The notes under the pieces were generated by a model that saw only the letters and a list, made by a program, of their open reading frames with translations, did no database searches and was not told the origin of the DNA. 64,000 bases of DNA from a bacterium (GTDB lineage Bacteria; Bacteroidota; Ignavibacteria; Kapaibacteriales; UBA7675). Location: the NCBI GenBank assembly GCA_030430495.1, contig JAUIKM010000020.1, forward strand, positions 1 to 64,000. Direction: 5' to 3'. The position numbers were made by a program, and so were the translations under genes. Below, in pieces: positions 18,256 through 26,415 of the stretch; position 1 is the first letter of the stretch, and the number at the start of each line of letters is the position of its first letter.

Positions 18256-18292
18256 CTGCCGCCTTTTTACCTTTGGTGTAAAAAGGCGGCAG
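18256..18292. terminator. perfect 15-bp hairpin, probably a bidirectional terminator
   Basis: CTGCCGCCTTTTTAC (18256-18270) and GTAAAAAGGCGGCAG (18278-18292) are perfectly complementary around a 7-nt loop. It lies between the convergent genes ending at 18186 and 18319. The A/T blocks inside the stem allow it to serve both strands. Confidence 0.85.
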
Positions 18293-18318
18293 TTCGTATT
18301 AACAACAGTATTTACTTT

Positions 18319-18867
18319 TCAGTCTTCGGCCTGCTCATCTCTGTTGGCATGTATCGCCAGCAGCATGTTTAAATCTTCGTCGATAATATCAGCTCGCTGT
18401 GCCGAGAAACGCTGGTGTTTAATCTCGCCGTTGTACACGTAAAACGTTATCGGAGTTGAGCGAAGTTCGTGTTTGCCGGCAAAGAATTTTGACGCCAGTT
18501 CCTGATAGGAAAAAACAAGGAAAGCAAAGGTAAAATCAGCCAATTCTTCTCTTCTCATGATACCAGCCCTCAACACCGAAAAGGCGTTCGCGATATCCGG
18601 CCCGCTCCAGACAGCATACGAAACAACAACAAGCGGTCCGCGCGCGAATCTTGTGTCAGTGATCTTTTCGTTTGGTTTAACAACGATAAAATTGGACGGA
18701 ACCACGCGATGAAATTCGTACATCTCTTCGTCGGTGTCTTTGTCTTTCCCTATGTAGTTGAGTACCGATTCAACCTTGTGATTCGCCAAGGCTTGCGGCG
18801 CCTTTATTCCCAGCTCGTCTGCAATGGTGGCAATCATCTGGGCAAGCGTAATTCTCTGTTGTTCCAT
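18319..18867 (-). CDS. thioredoxin-fold protein lacking catalytic cysteines
   Basis: 182 residues from the ATG at 18867, which has GGAG upstream; an ATG at 18894 is less likely. No signal peptide is seen. From about residue 78 the order of elements looks like thioredoxin: a hydrophobic strand ending in W followed by SGPD (87-91, where thioredoxin has WCGPC), a helix, a second strand (FTFAFLVF, about 112-119), then TPITFYVYNGE (138-148), matching the cis-proline strand (TPT...F.NGE) of thioredoxins. Both redox cysteines are absent. The domain is clearly homologous to the C-terminal half of the 19796-20842 product. Inference: a redox-inactive thioredoxin-like protein. The fold call comes from motif matching only. 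Confidence 0.65.
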   Translation of the reverse strand: MEQQRITLAQMIATIADELGIKAPQALANHKVESVLNYIGKDKDTDEEMYEFHRVVPSNFIVVKPNEKITDTRFARGPLVVVSYAVWSGPDIANAFSVLRAGIMRREELADFTFAFLVFSYQELASKFFAGKHELRSTPITFYVYNGEIKHQRFSAQRADIIDEDLNMLLAIHANRDEQAED

Positions 18868-18998
18868 CAGGCGACTCCGTTTCAGATAAATCAAACAAGA
18901 CTGGATTCATCTAACTGACTGCAGTATAGTGTTGATTGAGTTTAACGACTGGATCATCGATCGTCTGTCCCTTTCTATACGACCGCACTGGACTATCT

Positions 18999-19778
18999 TC
19001 ACTTTGCGGGCAATTCTTCATAGGGTGTCGTACAGTAACATGCGGGACCGAACTCTGACAGGTCCTGCGAATACCAGTACCACTCTCCATTGTAGCAGAC
19101 ATAGTTTGCATTCCGTAATCTGACGGCGTGAAACAGTCTCTCACCTGCGGATATTCCATCCGGCGTCTGAGACAAACGAATCATGTCAGAATAATACAAG
19201 GCGTGAACTACATCGTATTTTAGTGGAACGTTTAAGCGCTGCCGCACATCCGCCTTGTCGTTTTCGATACAAAATACATCCTGTTTGAGAACTAAACCGG
19301 ACGTTCCGTTGCGCCTTTTGCATTCCAGACCAATTGAATCCCGTCCGTAAAAGTATGGTCCGCGCCGTTCAATAAATTCCCCAAGGAAAAACCGCTCATA
19401 ACTCTGCAAGTTCAAACTTGTCACAAATTGACCATTGCGAATGGTCAGAATTATCAATTGTTCATAACTTGAGTTCGATCCCCCGTGCAACCACAGCCTG
19501 TACGCCAGTTGATCTGAGTCGCCCAAATCTATCCGGCCCGTTGTCCATCTTACGCTCCGTGAATAAAAGCTGTCAATGACGGCATGATCGCGCAAATCTA
19601 TCAATTTGAAAATCAGTTCCCGTCGCACAAGGTCCTGCTCGACTTCAACGTGGGATTGAATTTCAGGTAATCGTTCTGTTGAATGACTCGGCGGCAGCAA
19701 TTGTCCGGTCATTGAGCCGGGCATCAGACAGTTCAATAATAGTCCTGTTAAGAGAGCGCAAAACATGTGAATTGTCAC
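18999..19778 (-). CDS. secreted protein of unknown function
   Basis: 259 residues. The GTG at 19778 is favoured over the ATG at 19766 because GGAG lies at proper spacing upstream. The N-terminus has a signal peptide (about 3-25, ending around GSMTGQ). The mature part has many aromatic and charged residues and five cysteines, two of them close together (ACYC near the C-terminus). No family is recognised. It starts 17 bp after the stop of the 19796 gene, so the two are probably one transcript. It has lower GC and less biased codon use than most neighbours. Confidence 0.7.
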   Translation of the reverse strand: MTIHMFCALLTGLLLNCLMPGSMTGQLLPPSHSTERLPEIQSHVEVEQDLVRRELIFKLIDLRDHAVIDSFYSRSVRWTTGRIDLGDSDQLAYRLWLHGGSNSSYEQLIILTIRNGQFVTSLNLQSYERFFLGEFIERRGPYFYGRDSIGLECKRRNGTSGLVLKQDVFCIENDKADVRQRLNVPLKYDVVHALYYSDMIRLSQTPDGISAGERLFHAVRLRNANYVCYNGEWYWYSQDLSEFGPACYCTTPYEELPAK

Positions 19779-19795
19779 TCGTCAATCTCCTGATC

Positions 19796-20842
19796 TCAGC
19801 TATGAGTATCTCGAATTTCTCTTTCCGTCGCCAGCAACACTTCAATATCCCGGTTGATTTTGGCGGGCGTCTGCACAACCATTCTCTTTTGTTTAATTTT
19901 TCCGTGGTATGCGTAATACGTCAACGGCGAACTGCTCAACACGCGTTTGCCGCCAAAAAAACGCTCGGCAAGTTGCGTGTCCTCAAACAACAGGAATACA
20001 AAAGTCACCTTGTCGCGCAGTTGCGGACGTTCCAGAGCGTAAGTTAAAAACACGCGGGCATTGACGTGATCTGCCGCACTCCACAAGTTAAACGCAATCA
20101 CAACGCAGGATTTCGCCCGGAATCGCCTGTCCGTAATCTGCTCACCGTGTTTGGCTATCGTGATGTTTTCAGGTACAAGCGGATCAAATTCGTAGGTCCG
20201 TTCAACTCCGGGTGAACCAGGTTTCACTAAACGGAAAACTGCGCCGGGCTCACGGCTCATCCACCTGTTCGGCGCAGTCATGTTGAGCTGTTGGGCACGT
20301 TCGGCAAACAGGTCCGTCAGAGCAATTCGCACAATCTTGCCGGTCGAACCTTTACGTGCAAGCGTCGAAACGGCGAGTTCAGAATTCATCAATTGCAGCA
20401 TGTGTTTAAATTTCGCGATCGTGTCATATGCAAGACCGTACATCCGGCAGGTTCTGGTCTTTTCCCCATAGCCGATTCTGATGCGAACAATATTCCGCTT
20501 TGGTCCTGTCATCGAAAACTCAAAGGCGTCTATGTCTTCGACGGGAATTGTGCGGCTGCTTATTATGCCCCAGCTGTTCACAATGCGCAGCTCGGCGGCG
20601 TTTAACTCCAGACTGTACATCTGTCGCCGGAAATAGAAAGCACTAACATAGAACGAGGCCAGACTTGCAGGCAGAGTCGTCGCCAGACTGGCGGTTCCCC
20701 CAAATATCAACCCGGTAGCGACTGTAAACACCGCCAGTGGAAATACAAACAAATAGCGCGGGTTTACCTCGCCCGACAGCACGATGTTTTGCCACGTTTC
20801 AGTTTTGTTCTTTCGGCCAAACAATTTGCTCACACTCCACAT
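19796..20842 (-). CDS. membrane-anchored bacterial-PH-like protein with C-terminal cysteine-less thioredoxin-like domain
   Basis: 348 residues from the ATG at 20842, which has GGAG just upstream within CAAACGGAGATT. A longer frame to 21097 lacks coding character. Two adjacent membrane segments (about 31-49 and 53-71) form a hairpin, followed by a domain (about 72-165) resembling bacterial PH (bPH2) domains in its strand pattern, including WGIISSRTIPVEDI. Residues about 215-348 are homologous to the 18319-18867 protein. WSAAD (254-258) stands in the WCGPC position and SPLTYYAYHGK (305-315) in the cis-proline strand position, so no redox cysteines remain. It is likely an inner-membrane protein with cytoplasmic domains. 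The function is unknown; it is probably co-transcribed with the secreted 18999-19778 protein. Confidence 0.65.
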   Translation of the reverse strand: MWSVSKLFGRKNKTETWQNIVLSGEVNPRYLFVFPLAVFTVATGLIFGGTASLATTLPASLASFYVSAFYFRRQMYSLELNAAELRIVNSWGIISSRTIPVEDIDAFEFSMTGPKRNIVRIRIGYGEKTRTCRMYGLAYDTIAKFKHMLQLMNSELAVSTLARKGSTGKIVRIALTDLFAERAQQLNMTAPNRWMSREPGAVFRLVKPGSPGVERTYEFDPLVPENITIAKHGEQITDRRFRAKSCVVIAFNLWSAADHVNARVFLTYALERPQLRDKVTFVFLLFEDTQLAERFFGGKRVLSSSPLTYYAYHGKIKQKRMVVQTPAKINRDIEVLLATEREIRDTHS

Positions 20843-21546
20843 CGAATCTCCGTTTGTTTCCTCTTTGATTGCAGAATCGCGACTCCCACGCCGTTGCCGC
20901 TGCGCGCCTCGCTGCACTCGTCGACTTGCTGCCGGCTTCCTGATTCTCTTGTTCGTCATCGAGCCGCAAACCCGGAGTCTCCGAGTCTGTCGACAGCCTT
21001 CAAACGCACCGGCCCGACGTCTGCCGACAGTCCTCAAACCCGCGAGCCGCACGCTCAAAACCAGCTCGAAGACGCGAGACTCCGCTCCGCGTGACAAACA
21101 AAAAAGTCATGGAACAAGAGATGCCAAAGGCAGCTCGAAGTGCTCAGGCCGCCAATATACATCCTCGCGCCGGCATGCCCCTATAATGCGATGCTACCGG
21201 ACGCCGCGCCGACGGTGCATCAGGCGGCGACAGGCCGAGCCGACCCGTTCCACAGCACGCACAGAGAGCAAAAGTCTCGCGTGGATTGCGGACTCTCAGC
21301 CCCAATAACGACCAAAAACAGCCAAAAACTACCCAAAGCGCGCGGAAATCGCGGACCGCCAAAGCTCGCGTTGTGAATCATGTTGCGCAGCAGTATATTT
21401 GGTCGGTTTCTCGTTTTGACCGCAGTCGTATTTTTTTATCTGACTCAATCAGTTTGGGTCGGCGTCTCAGAGCGCCCAATGTGCAATGGCCCAACGCCGC
21501 GTTCGCGTGGGCGACCAATTTCAGCTTGATTCCCGCCAGTGAGCCG
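20843..21546. other. 704-bp divergent spacer
   Basis: Promoters for the 20842 (minus) and 21547 (plus) genes should lie here. Near 21093 is one copy of the TGAC-AAACAAAAAA-GTCA element, and near 20950 a degenerate TTGTTCGTC copy. An upstream extension of the kinase frame to 21286 exists but its composition is not protein-like. No other gene is supported. Confidence 0.5.
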
Positions 21547-23532
21547 ATGAGTGAAGTACGTGAAGAAGTCCGGACCGGCGCAAGTCGATCCGTTGAAGAA
21601 GAGCAGGTAAAGCAGCTCAACCGCAATGCCCGCAAATTGTCCAAAGGCAATCCCGAGCTGGCGGAGTCGCAGGCGCGTTCCGCCCAGAAACTGGCGCGAC
21701 GCCTGGGCATGACATATGAACTGGCCTACGCGCACAACGTGATCGGCATCATCCGCCTCGCGCAGTCCGACGCGGCCGGAGCGCATGAGGAAGCCGACGC
21801 GGCCCTCAAAATCAGCCGCATCACGCAGGACACGCGCAATATCTGGACTGCGCTCAAAATCCGTGGACGCGCCGCCACCATGACCGGCGACTATCACATG
21901 GCGCTGGAAGCCCTGCTCGAAAACCTGTCCATCCAGGAACGCACCGGCAACAAACAGGAGCTGTCCAAAGTCCTGATGGACCTGAGCCGCATCTACACGC
22001 TGCTCGAAGCGTTTTCCAGCGCGCTGGACTACTGCCTCAAGAGCCTGACGATCCGCCGCCAGCTGGGCAACCGCACCGACATCTCACTGGCGCTGAACAA
22101 CCTGGGGCTGATCTGCTCCGAAATCGGCGACCACGGCCAGGCGCTGGAATACTTCCTCGAATCGACCGAACTGCAAACAGTCTCGCCGGGCGATTCCCTC
22201 ATCTGCGGCACGGAGAACAACATATCACGCGCTTACCAGGCGCTCGGCGAGCTGGACGCCGCACTGCTCTTTGCTCAGCGCAGCCTCAAAAAATCGCGCG
22301 AATCCGGCAACCAATACGTCGAGTCGCTCGCTCTGCGCAGCTTCGGCGAAATCTGCATGGAACGCGGCCTGCAGGACGACGCGCTGCGCTACTTTGAACA
22401 GAGCCTCGACCTCTGCCGCCTCATCGGCGACAAACACGGCGCGGCGCAGACGCTGCACTCGATGGCCGTCCTCAGCCTGGAGTTGCAGCGGATCGACGAG
22501 GCCGAGGCGCGCCTGGCGGAGCTTGGCGAACTCGTCAAAGACCTGGGCCTGAAAAAGCTGGCGTTTGAGCTGGAATACACCTGCTCGCAGATCCACGCAC
22601 AACGCGGTGAGTACAAAGAAGCCTGGCGGCGACTCAACAATCACCACAAGCTGAAAGAAGCCTACTACGACAGCCGCGAGCAGAAACGCCTGCGCGACAT
22701 CCTCGTGCTGCGCCAGGTGGAAAGCTGGAGCAAACGCGTTGAAAATTACCGCCGCCACGTCGATGAGCTGGCGACCCTCAACGAGCGCCTGCAGGAATTA
22801 AACGAGGAAAAAAGCGAGTTCCTGGGCATCGCCGCCCACGACCTGAAAAATCCGCTCAGCGGCATCATGATGACGGCCGAGGTGCTCATCCACCAGTTTG
22901 AGCGCCTGGACGAATGCGGTATTAAACAACGCGCGGACGTCATCTACAATGCGGCGATGCGCATGAGCGACATTATCGGCAGCCTGCTCGATATCAACGC
23001 CATCGAGTCCGGCAGCATGCAGGTTAACATTTTCACCTTTCCGCTGGAACCCGTTCTGCGCGACCTGGTGCACAGCTGGGAGGAACGCGCACAGCACAAA
23101 GGCATTGCGATTACAACCTCGATCGAGCCGGCGACGATCGACGTGCGCGCCGACCGCGACATGCTGCACCGCGTGCTCGACAACCTGCTCTCCAATGCGA
23201 TCAAGTTTTCACAACCCGGCACTCAGGTGCAAATCCGCGCGGTGCTTCCCGAGGGAGGCGGCGTGTGTATCACCGTGGCGGACCAGGGGCCGGGACTGAC
23301 GGACGGCGACCACGAACGCATGTTCACCAAATTTGGGCGTTTAAGCGCCAAACCCACGGCCAACGAACACAGCACCGGTCTGGGCCTCTCGATTGTTAAA
23401 AAGCTGCTGGATCTGGTGGGCGGCGCGGTGCGCTGCAAAAGCACGCCGGGACGCGGCAGCAGTTTTATCGTTGAACTGCCCGGCGGTTCCGCCTGCACTG
23501 GGCGCATCTCCGGCGGTCACAAGGCAGGTTAA
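21547..23532 (+). CDS. cytoplasmic TPR-domain sensor histidine kinase
   Basis: 661 residues from the ATG at 21547, an uncertain start; the frame stays open upstream to 21286. No membrane segment or signal peptide is seen. Residues about 55-385 are tandem TPR repeats (for example SGNQYVESLALRSFGEIC, LGNRTDISLALNNLGLIC). A coiled coil (about 385-420) leads to the H-box FLGIAAHDLKNP with phospho-acceptor His431. The HATPase domain has the N-box DNLLSNAIKFS (about 544), G1 DQGPG (about 579) and G2 STGLGLSIVKK (about 612). It autophosphorylates and should pass phosphate to a response regulator, but no receiver or regulator gene is in the window. TPR-kinases of this kind usually sense through protein contacts. 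The operator-like array at 24001 lies downstream. Confidence 0.92.
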   Translation: MSEVREEVRTGASRSVEEEQVKQLNRNARKLSKGNPELAESQARSAQKLARRLGMTYELAYAHNVIGIIRLAQSDAAGAHEEADAALKISRITQDTRNIWTALKIRGRAATMTGDYHMALEALLENLSIQERTGNKQELSKVLMDLSRIYTLLEAFSSALDYCLKSLTIRRQLGNRTDISLALNNLGLICSEIGDHGQALEYFLESTELQTVSPGDSLICGTENNISRAYQALGELDAALLFAQRSLKKSRESGNQYVESLALRSFGEICMERGLQDDALRYFEQSLDLCRLIGDKHGAAQTLHSMAVLSLELQRIDEAEARLAELGELVKDLGLKKLAFELEYTCSQIHAQRGEYKEAWRRLNNHHKLKEAYYDSREQKRLRDILVLRQVESWSKRVENYRRHVDELATLNERLQELNEEKSEFLGIAAHDLKNPLSGIMMTAEVLIHQFERLDECGIKQRADVIYNAAMRMSDIIGSLLDINAIESGSMQVNIFTFPLEPVLRDLVHSWEERAQHKGIAITTSIEPATIDVRADRDMLHRVLDNLLSNAIKFSQPGTQVQIRAVLPEGGGVCITVADQGPGLTDGDHERMFTKFGRLSAKPTANEHSTGLGLSIVKKLLDLVGGAVRCKSTPGRGSSFIVELPGGSACTGRISGGHKAG

Positions 23533-23790
23533 ACTCTTCCTCCGCATCGTCGACATTCACCAACCGCGGACTGCGCAACAATTCCCCGCCGTCCCTTCCC
23601 CACCGCACCTGGAGAACAAGTCCCCGACGCCCGGTCCCGCTTAAAAACGGAGGTCCATGTACGACTTCATGATCGCTTTGCCGCAGGCTCAGAGTGAGCG
23701 GTGACGCCGTTCTGAATCGGGAGCCCTGCGGCAGGCTCTTTGATGTTCCTGCTCGTCGCGCAGAGCGACGTCGTCAGGTTGACAGTTTGT

Positions 23791-23892
23791 CGCCGGGCCG
23801 AGCGCCTGAAACGGCGGGACCTGTCGCCGGGCCGAGCGCCTGAAACGGCGGGACCTGTCGCCGGGCCGAGCGCCTGAAACGGCGGGACCTGT
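23791..23892. repeat. three tandem 34-bp repeats
   Basis: Identical 34-bp units start at 23791, 23825 and 23859 (beginning CGCCGGGCCGAGCGCC and ending CGGGACCTGT). Each unit contains CGCCG/CGGCG-type arms able to form a hairpin. No coding capacity is believed. Exact identity suggests recent expansion. Confidence 0.9.
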
Positions 23893-24000
23893 GAACAGAC
23901 GCCGAGACTTCGGGTTTGAAACCCGGCGACAAACAAGATGGGTTGGGAGAAAAAACTGCCGCAGGCAGGTTTTGAGGCTGTTGTGAGCGGTATAAGGAAA

Positions 24001-24070
24001 TCACCTAGCAGGATGTAGGGAATTCACCTAGACGTTTTTAAGGCATTCCCCTAGCCAGAATTAGGGGAAT
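24001..24070. promoter_or_regulatory. array of three 23-bp operator-like units
   Basis: TCACCTAG at 24001 and 24024 and TCCCCTAG at 24047 are spaced exactly 23 bp apart. Each is followed about 15 bp later by an inverted arm: TAGGGAAT (24016), the degenerate TAAGGCAT (24039) and TAGGGGAAT (24062). The last unit contains a perfect 9-bp inverted repeat, ATTCCCCTA/TAGGGGAAT. Regular spacing of about two helical turns is typical of cooperative binding of a dimeric regulator. It lies 468 bp after the TPR-kinase gene and 477 bp before the secreted propeller gene at 24547. The binding protein is unknown. Confidence 0.6.
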
Positions 24071-24546
24071 CTCCGATTGTGCAGGCGCAGTTTAAAACCT
24101 AATTTGGGCCAAGCAAACGACGCAAGTTTTCACTGCCCTTTGTTAACCACGTCTACAAAGCGATGCCGCACCCTGGAAAAACAATGAGAATTTTCCACAA
24201 CCTGCGATGTTGACATTTCTGTTAATTCCCGGTCGATCTCTCATCCGGTCGATCCGTCAGAAACAACAAACATCCGCTCGGACAAGGCCTGCTCCGCGCA
24301 CCAAGGCTCAGAAGCAGCGCTCCCGACGGGATTATCCCATTTGATGTAATTGCCATGTCCGTTGCCGTAAACGGACGCTATACTGCCACGCGCCTGTTAA
24401 ACGGCGTATTACACATAACCGCTCCATCGCCGGACGCACAAGTGCGCCCGCAGATTTGACATGTTCTTACTTAAACAAACCAGCATGCATAACCATGCAT
24501 GTATACATTTTTCACATACCCATTCACTATAATGGAGGTTCAGATC

Positions 24547-26340
24547 ATGCAGAAGAATCGCGTGATCCTGGCAGCACTTGCTTTTGGCTGCCTTACACTT
24601 ATTGCAAGCGAGCAGGCCATGTCCCAGCAATACTGGGAGCGCGGCGCAGGCGAACGCCTGCTGGAAAATGCGCATAAAGTTGTCAGCTCGGACGCCTTCC
24701 AGTGCGGGCCGGTGGCCATCGGCGGCACCAAGTCCTACGGCCAGGCCAACGTCTCCAACCCACCCAACGTTTATGTCACCGCATGGTCGCCCGACGGCAT
24801 CCTGCAGCGCGACTACGTGTTTGACGCGCAGTCCTGGGACGTCGACTATTCGATCGTGGCGCTCAACTCCGAATTTTCCGAGCCCGGTTTTGTCTGGACC
24901 ACGGGCGTGTTAAACCCGACGACGGGTTCCTACGACCTGGCCGTGGTGCGTTTTGACCTCTTCGGCGCTATTCAGTGGTCGGTTGCACTGGGCGGACTGG
25001 CCCCCGACGCCGGTACGTCTGTCATTCAACTGACGGCGGACTTCAACGGCGACATCGTCGTGGCCGGCATGACTGAAAGCTACGGCAACGGCACGACGCG
25101 GGACGGCGTCCTGGCGCGCCTGGATCAGAATACCGGCGCAATCGTCTGGGCCTTTGCCTACGGCGGACCGCAGAACGACGAACTCTACGCAGTTAAACAG
25201 GACGTTGTCGGGTTTAACGACTTCAGCCTGTACGCCGTTGGACAATCGAACAGTTTTAACACGCAGGGTGACGACGACGCCTGGCTTATCAACGTCGATG
25301 TCAATACCGGCGCGTTCAACTTCGGCTGGGTCTATGGCAACCTGGCCAACGACCGCGCCTACAACCTCATTCTGCATTCGGAAGATCCGAATCTGGGCGA
25401 GGCCGTCACGATCGTCGGTGAAACTTATTCTTTTGCCACGCAGAACTCCGACGCCTACGTGATCCGCACGGACGCCTTCGGCGCGCCCGCATGGCAACGC
25501 GCTTTTGATCTCTGGGGCGCAGCCGGCTGGGAAACCGCCTATGATGTCGCCGAGAGTGTGCAGTACGGTCCCGGCAACGTGGTAGTCGTCGGCCAGAGCA
25601 ACAACAGCGCCAACGCCCCGCGCGGCGAGGGTTTTGGACTTGAAATCGACTTCGGCGGCAACCTGCAAAGCGCCAACCGCGTGTACGGCGGCAGCGACTA
25701 CGAAACGATTCGCTCCATCACACAAAAGAATCAAGACGTCGCCGAACCCGGCTACTGGATGGCCGGCCAGACGCAGAGCTTCGGTCTCGGCGCGGGCGAT
25801 CAGTACATCCTTTCGACGGACTTCAACCTGGCGACGGGCAATGACACGGCGGGCAACGAGTGCGCCCCCGAGATTGATGTCAGTGAAGTTGATGCCTTCG
25901 GCGAAGTCGAAATTCGCGTCGATCCCCTGACAATTGAACCCGTCGAGTTCAGCATTCCCGACGCCACGGAAGGCGGCAAATACGTTGAAATCTGCAATGA
26001 GGAAGGTTTCTTCGGCATGGTGGATGAGAACTCCGGCGGCAGCGCGATCAGCCGTTCCGGCGCTGCCGCTCCGATGACCGGCAGCGACATTCAGGTCCAG
26101 GCGCATCCGAACCCGATCCAGATCGGCACGCCGCTGACGGTGGAAGTCAACTCGGGCCAGAATGAAAAACTGATGGTCGTGATCTCCGACCTGATGGGCC
26201 GCACGCTGGCGCGCAAAGTTGTCACTCCCGGCTCCGGCGCGGTGAGCTTCGCCACGAAATACTGGACGGCAGGCGCATACACCATTTCGGTCGGCAGCGG
26301 TGAACACATGCGTACCAGCCAGGTTATCCTGCACGACTGA
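24547..26340 (+). CDS. secreted beta-propeller protein with T9SS sorting domain
   Basis: 597 residues. The ATG at 24547 is chosen over upstream starts because GGAGG lies 7 bases before it and a signal peptide follows at once (about 5-27, ending QAMSQQ). Repeated blades carry GGxxxD, VVGQSNS, GGPQNDELYAV and similar motifs, like the SBBP/delta-60 propeller repeats seen in exported FCB proteins. About 440-500 is a spacer with two cysteine-containing segments (NECAP, EICNEEG). The C-terminal about 80 residues are a T9SS type A domain (AHPNPIQIG, ISDLMGRTL, TAGAYTISV). It is followed 75 bp later by a paralogue, and the pair may be one transcription unit. Exported; ligand unknown. Confidence 0.9.
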   Translation: MQKNRVILAALAFGCLTLIASEQAMSQQYWERGAGERLLENAHKVVSSDAFQCGPVAIGGTKSYGQANVSNPPNVYVTAWSPDGILQRDYVFDAQSWDVDYSIVALNSEFSEPGFVWTTGVLNPTTGSYDLAVVRFDLFGAIQWSVALGGLAPDAGTSVIQLTADFNGDIVVAGMTESYGNGTTRDGVLARLDQNTGAIVWAFAYGGPQNDELYAVKQDVVGFNDFSLYAVGQSNSFNTQGDDDAWLINVDVNTGAFNFGWVYGNLANDRAYNLILHSEDPNLGEAVTIVGETYSFATQNSDAYVIRTDAFGAPAWQRAFDLWGAAGWETAYDVAESVQYGPGNVVVVGQSNNSANAPRGEGFGLEIDFGGNLQSANRVYGGSDYETIRSITQKNQDVAEPGYWMAGQTQSFGLGAGDQYILSTDFNLATGNDTAGNECAPEIDVSEVDAFGEVEIRVDPLTIEPVEFSIPDATEGGKYVEICNEEGFFGMVDENSGGSAISRSGAAAPMTGSDIQVQAHPNPIQIGTPLTVEVNSGQNEKLMVVISDLMGRTLARKVVTPGSGAVSFATKYWTAGAYTISVGSGEHMRTSQVILHD

Positions 26341-26415
26341 TGTTGTTTAACCACACATAATCCATTACCAACAATCATTCTTTAACAACTGAAATACAAA
26401 CACAGAGTGTTAACA

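Larger units (their letters stand above)
23533..24546. other. 1-kb spacer with repeats and regulatory candidates
   Basis: No gene is supported. In order it holds a GAGCC...GGCTC hairpin with T-rich tail (23721-23745, possible terminator of the kinase gene), a CCTG..CGTCGC/GCGACG..CAGG inverted repeat (about 23748-23778), three 34-bp tandem repeats, a GACAAACAAG element near 23925, an ACTGCC/GGCAGG hairpin (about 23951-23973), the 23-bp operator-like array (24001-24070), and a CATGCAT/ATGCATG inverted repeat (24484-24501) about 45 bp before the start of the 24547 gene. Confidence 0.6.

Noticed and set aside
24001-24070. replication-origin iterons
   Set aside because: No dnaA, dnaN or replication initiator gene and no DnaA boxes or AT-rich unwinding region were seen nearby; an operator is the simpler reading.
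24455-24533. TTGACA at 24455 and TATAAT at 24526 as a sigma-70 promoter for the 24547 gene
   Set aside because: The spacing is far too long for one promoter, and TATAAT so close to the start would leave almost no leader.
24910-26334. 474-codon minus-strand open frame opposite the 24547 propeller gene
   Set aside because: It is antisense to a clear signal-peptide/T9SS protein, and its composition (Val/Ala/Arg/Asp rich) is that expected from GC-rich codon bias of the real gene.
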